Source of the DNA: Candidatus Equinaster intestinalis
GTDB lineage: Bacteria > Bacillota_A > Clostridia > Oscillospirales > Acutalibacteraceae
DNA: 6,652 nt
Direction of reading: 5' to 3'
NCBI GenBank assembly: GCA_018065375.1
Contig: JAGHTJ010000016.1
Coordinates: 1-6,652 of the forward strand
Shown here: in pieces, positions 5,722 through 6,652 of the stretch
Layout of the letters: every line of letters starts with the position of its first letter
Numbering within the stretch: the stretch's first letter is position 1
Notes under the pieces: model-generated
Databases searched by the model: none
The model's input: the letters and a program-made list of their open reading frames with translations, nothing else
What the model was told of the DNA's origin: nothing
Program-made: the position numbers and the translations under genes

Positions 5722-6197
5722 ATGGTAAATCACCCTTATAATGCAGAAGCTTATAATTCTGTATTTCAGTCTGAATTTTATAAGCTTCTGGGTGTGTGAA
5801 TTGCTCTCTTGGTTGTAATGATTGCCTTGATTCTTTACTGCATATTTGATGTAAAGGATAATAAGAAAAAGAAATTTCCGTATGTGCAGTTGGTGCTTTG
5901 CTCCATTGTTGCCGTGTTTTTAATGAGCTCTTATGGCGTCTCGTTTTTTAAGTATTCAAAAGATATAAGCGAAAAAGCCATATACAGTATGAAGGCCTCG
6001 CAAGCGTTGAAAAAAGACGAAAGGTTGTTTTCGGCGGTATACCTACATGGTATTATGAGTATTATATAACCTTCGAAAATAACGGAGAGCAGGTAGAACT
6101 GTTCACCAGAAAAGATTATAAAATAGATGGTAAACTTGAAAAACTGTATGTGGTTTACGCCAAAAATTCGGGCGAAATTTTGGAACTTGAAAAATGA
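5722..6197 (+). pseudogene. disrupted small two-helix membrane protein gene (in-frame TGA plus frameshift)
   Basis: A strong Shine-Dalgarno (GGAGG, 5712-5716) precedes ATG 5722, but the frame meets TGA at 5797-5799 after 25 codons. The same frame continues open to 6069. A frame one base back then carries convincing coding sequence (PTWYYEYYITFENNGEQ onward) to the TGA at 6195-6197. Adding one base near the A-run (6010-6015) or T-run (6028-6031) joins the pieces into one protein of about 158 residues. It has two membrane helices (about 22-43 and 55-72), a basic turn between them (KKKK) and a charged C-terminal domain of about 85 residues. TGA is used as a normal stop in neighbouring genes and TGG encodes Trp, so routine read-through is unlikely; a TGG-to-TGA change in the first helix is the simplest explanation. 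Sequencing error could explain either lesion but is less likely for both. An internal TTG at 5809 could start a truncated 86-residue product. I do not recognise the family. Confidence 0.75.
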
Positions 6198-6232
6198 TAA
6201 ATGCGGAAAAATTCAGAAAAGTAAAATTTCTC

Positions 6233-6261
6233 TTGACAAATAGGAAAAACTATGATAGATT
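6233..6261 (+). promoter_or_regulatory. strong extended -10 promoter upstream of small ORFs
   Basis: A perfect TTGACA (6233-6238) is followed 17 bases later by TAGATT (6256-6261), a four-of-six match to TATAAT. TGA (6253-6255) directly before it supplies the extended TGn motif. The expected start is near 6268, about 26 bases before the ATG at 6294. It lies 36 bases after the end of the broken membrane gene. Confidence 0.65.
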
Positions 6262-6293
6262 AAATTTCCTTCGCCAAAAAATCACCGAAAGAA

Positions 6294-6416
6294 ATGGATA
6301 GTATGAAAGAATATACTAAAGCGGAACTTGAAAAGCTGGAGGAAATGATAGGGGAATACGCTCTCGAGGAGGATAAAATAACCGAGCTGCCGGATGAATT
6401 CCCCACTAAAGAGTAA
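6294..6416 (+). CDS. small acidic protein, 40 residues, function unknown
   Basis: From ATG 6294 the frame gives 40 residues, strongly acidic and rich in Glu, Lys and Leu. The segment AELEKLEEMIGEYALEEDK (10-28) looks amphipathic and helical. An alternative start is the ATG at 6303, which gives 37 residues. The ribosome site is weak in either case (only AAAG-type purines at 6288-6291), which lowers confidence. In its favour are the strong promoter at 6233-6261 about 26 bases ahead of the expected start point and a codon composition like its neighbours. There is no signal peptide or membrane segment. I do not recognise it. The open frame after its stop (6410-6484, another frame) may mean it was once longer. 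Confidence 0.5.
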   Translation: MDSMKEYTKAELEKLEEMIGEYALEEDKITELPDEFPTKE

Positions 6417-6484
6417 AATACGGCGGCCCGCAAGGACAGCTGTTTTGCGATTGCTCTAAAAATGTAAAGCGAAAGGAATTAAGT

Positions 6485-6601
6485 GTGACACAAGAAGAGA
6501 AAAAGTGGTTAGATGAGCAACTGGAAGGATACAATCCAAAAACAGAAAACCCCGAGGAGCTCAATCGGGACCCGGAAGAATTGAAAAAACTTAAAAAATA
6601 A
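6485..6601 (+). CDS. small charged protein, 38 residues, function unknown
   Basis: A GTG start at 6485 has AAAGGA (6472-6477) 7 bases upstream and opens a 38-residue frame ending at TAA 6599-6601. The product is hydrophilic and charged, starting TQEEKKWLDEQLEGYNP and ending in a lysine-rich PEELKKLKK. It has no membrane helix, signal or cysteine. The same frame is open upstream to 6410 with plausible coding content (CDCSKNVKRKEL region) but no usable start codon there. It may therefore be the rear part of a longer protein joined to the ORF at 6294 by a lost frame. Both small ORFs would be served by the promoter at 6233-6261. Family unknown. Confidence 0.45.
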   Translation: MTQEEKKWLDEQLEGYNPKTENPEELNRDPEELKKLKK

Positions 6602-6652
6602 ATAACAAAAATCAAAACCAAAAGCCCTGACGTAATGCCGCAAGTTCTTAAG
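6602..6652. other. end of window, nothing recognised
   Basis: These 51 bases after the last small ORF show no open frame of note, no hairpin with a T-run and no promoter that I can support. Whether a terminator follows cannot be seen. Confidence 0.4.

Noticed and set aside
5797..5799. Selenocysteine or Trp recoding at the in-frame TGA.
   Set aside because: I see no convincing selenocysteine hairpin directly after it. TGA ends neighbouring genes normally, and a second frame break downstream makes decay the simpler reading.
6010..6031. Programmed -1 frameshifting in the broken membrane gene.
   Set aside because: The A6 run is not in the phase of a standard slippery heptamer, no clear stimulatory stem follows, and the upstream TGA already stops translation.
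6406..6621. A reverse-strand 71-codon open frame over the small ORF region.
   Set aside because: It is Ser/Phe-rich, as expected from the complement of Glu/Lys-rich coding sequence, and has no ribosome site. The forward reading has a promoter and a ribosome site.
1..6652. CRISPR array, tRNA, rRNA, insertion sequence or phage features.
   Set aside because: I found no regularly spaced repeats, tRNA-like folds, transposase-like frames or terminal inverted repeats on either strand.

Overview
The window looks like chromosomal DNA from a low-to-moderate GC Gram-positive bacterium of the Firmicutes, most likely a Clostridia / Ruminococcus-like gut lineage. The grounds are lysine-rich, AT-leaning codon use, strong purine-rich Shine-Dalgarno sites, sigma-A type promoters, and several LytR-CpsA-Psr (LCP) wall-polymer ligases. 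The genus cannot be fixed from sequence alone. All convincing genes are on the + strand.

Region 1 (1-3830) is a cell-envelope cluster. The possible tail of an upstream gene (2-58) is closed by a perfect-stem terminator (66-97). A near-consensus promoter (136-164) then drives two LCP genes in close succession (205-1311 and 1347-2432). A third LCP gene (2502-3752) follows with its own promoter (2455-2482), and a GC-rich hairpin with a T-run (3805-3830) ends the cluster. The three proteins are clear paralogs. Each has a short basic cytoplasmic tail, one membrane anchor, an extracellular LCP catalytic domain and a shared C-terminal extension. They differ mainly at the cytoplasmic N-terminus. By family knowledge they would transfer undecaprenyl-linked glycopolymers (teichoic acid-like, capsular or rhamnan-type) onto peptidoglycan.

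Region 2 (3831-5595) holds a 180-base intergenic stretch with two contiguous 21-base direct repeats and an extended -10 promoter. Next comes a compact cytoplasmic alpha/beta hydrolase (4011-4679), and 31 bases later a membrane protein with an N-terminal four-cysteine zinc ribbon (4711-5595). The last two probably form an operon.

Region 3 (5596-6652) looks less settled. It holds a two-helix membrane protein gene broken by an in-frame TGA and a frameshift (5722-6197). After that a strong promoter (6233-6261) precedes two very small acidic/charged ORFs (6294-6416 and 6485-6601), and the stretch between them has its own coding-like open frame.

Nothing here forms a clearly new multi-gene system. 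The points most worth following are the triplicated LCP locus with a patch of near-identity between copies two and three, the tandem repeats upstream of the hydrolase, the disrupted membrane gene, and the promoter-driven small ORFs.
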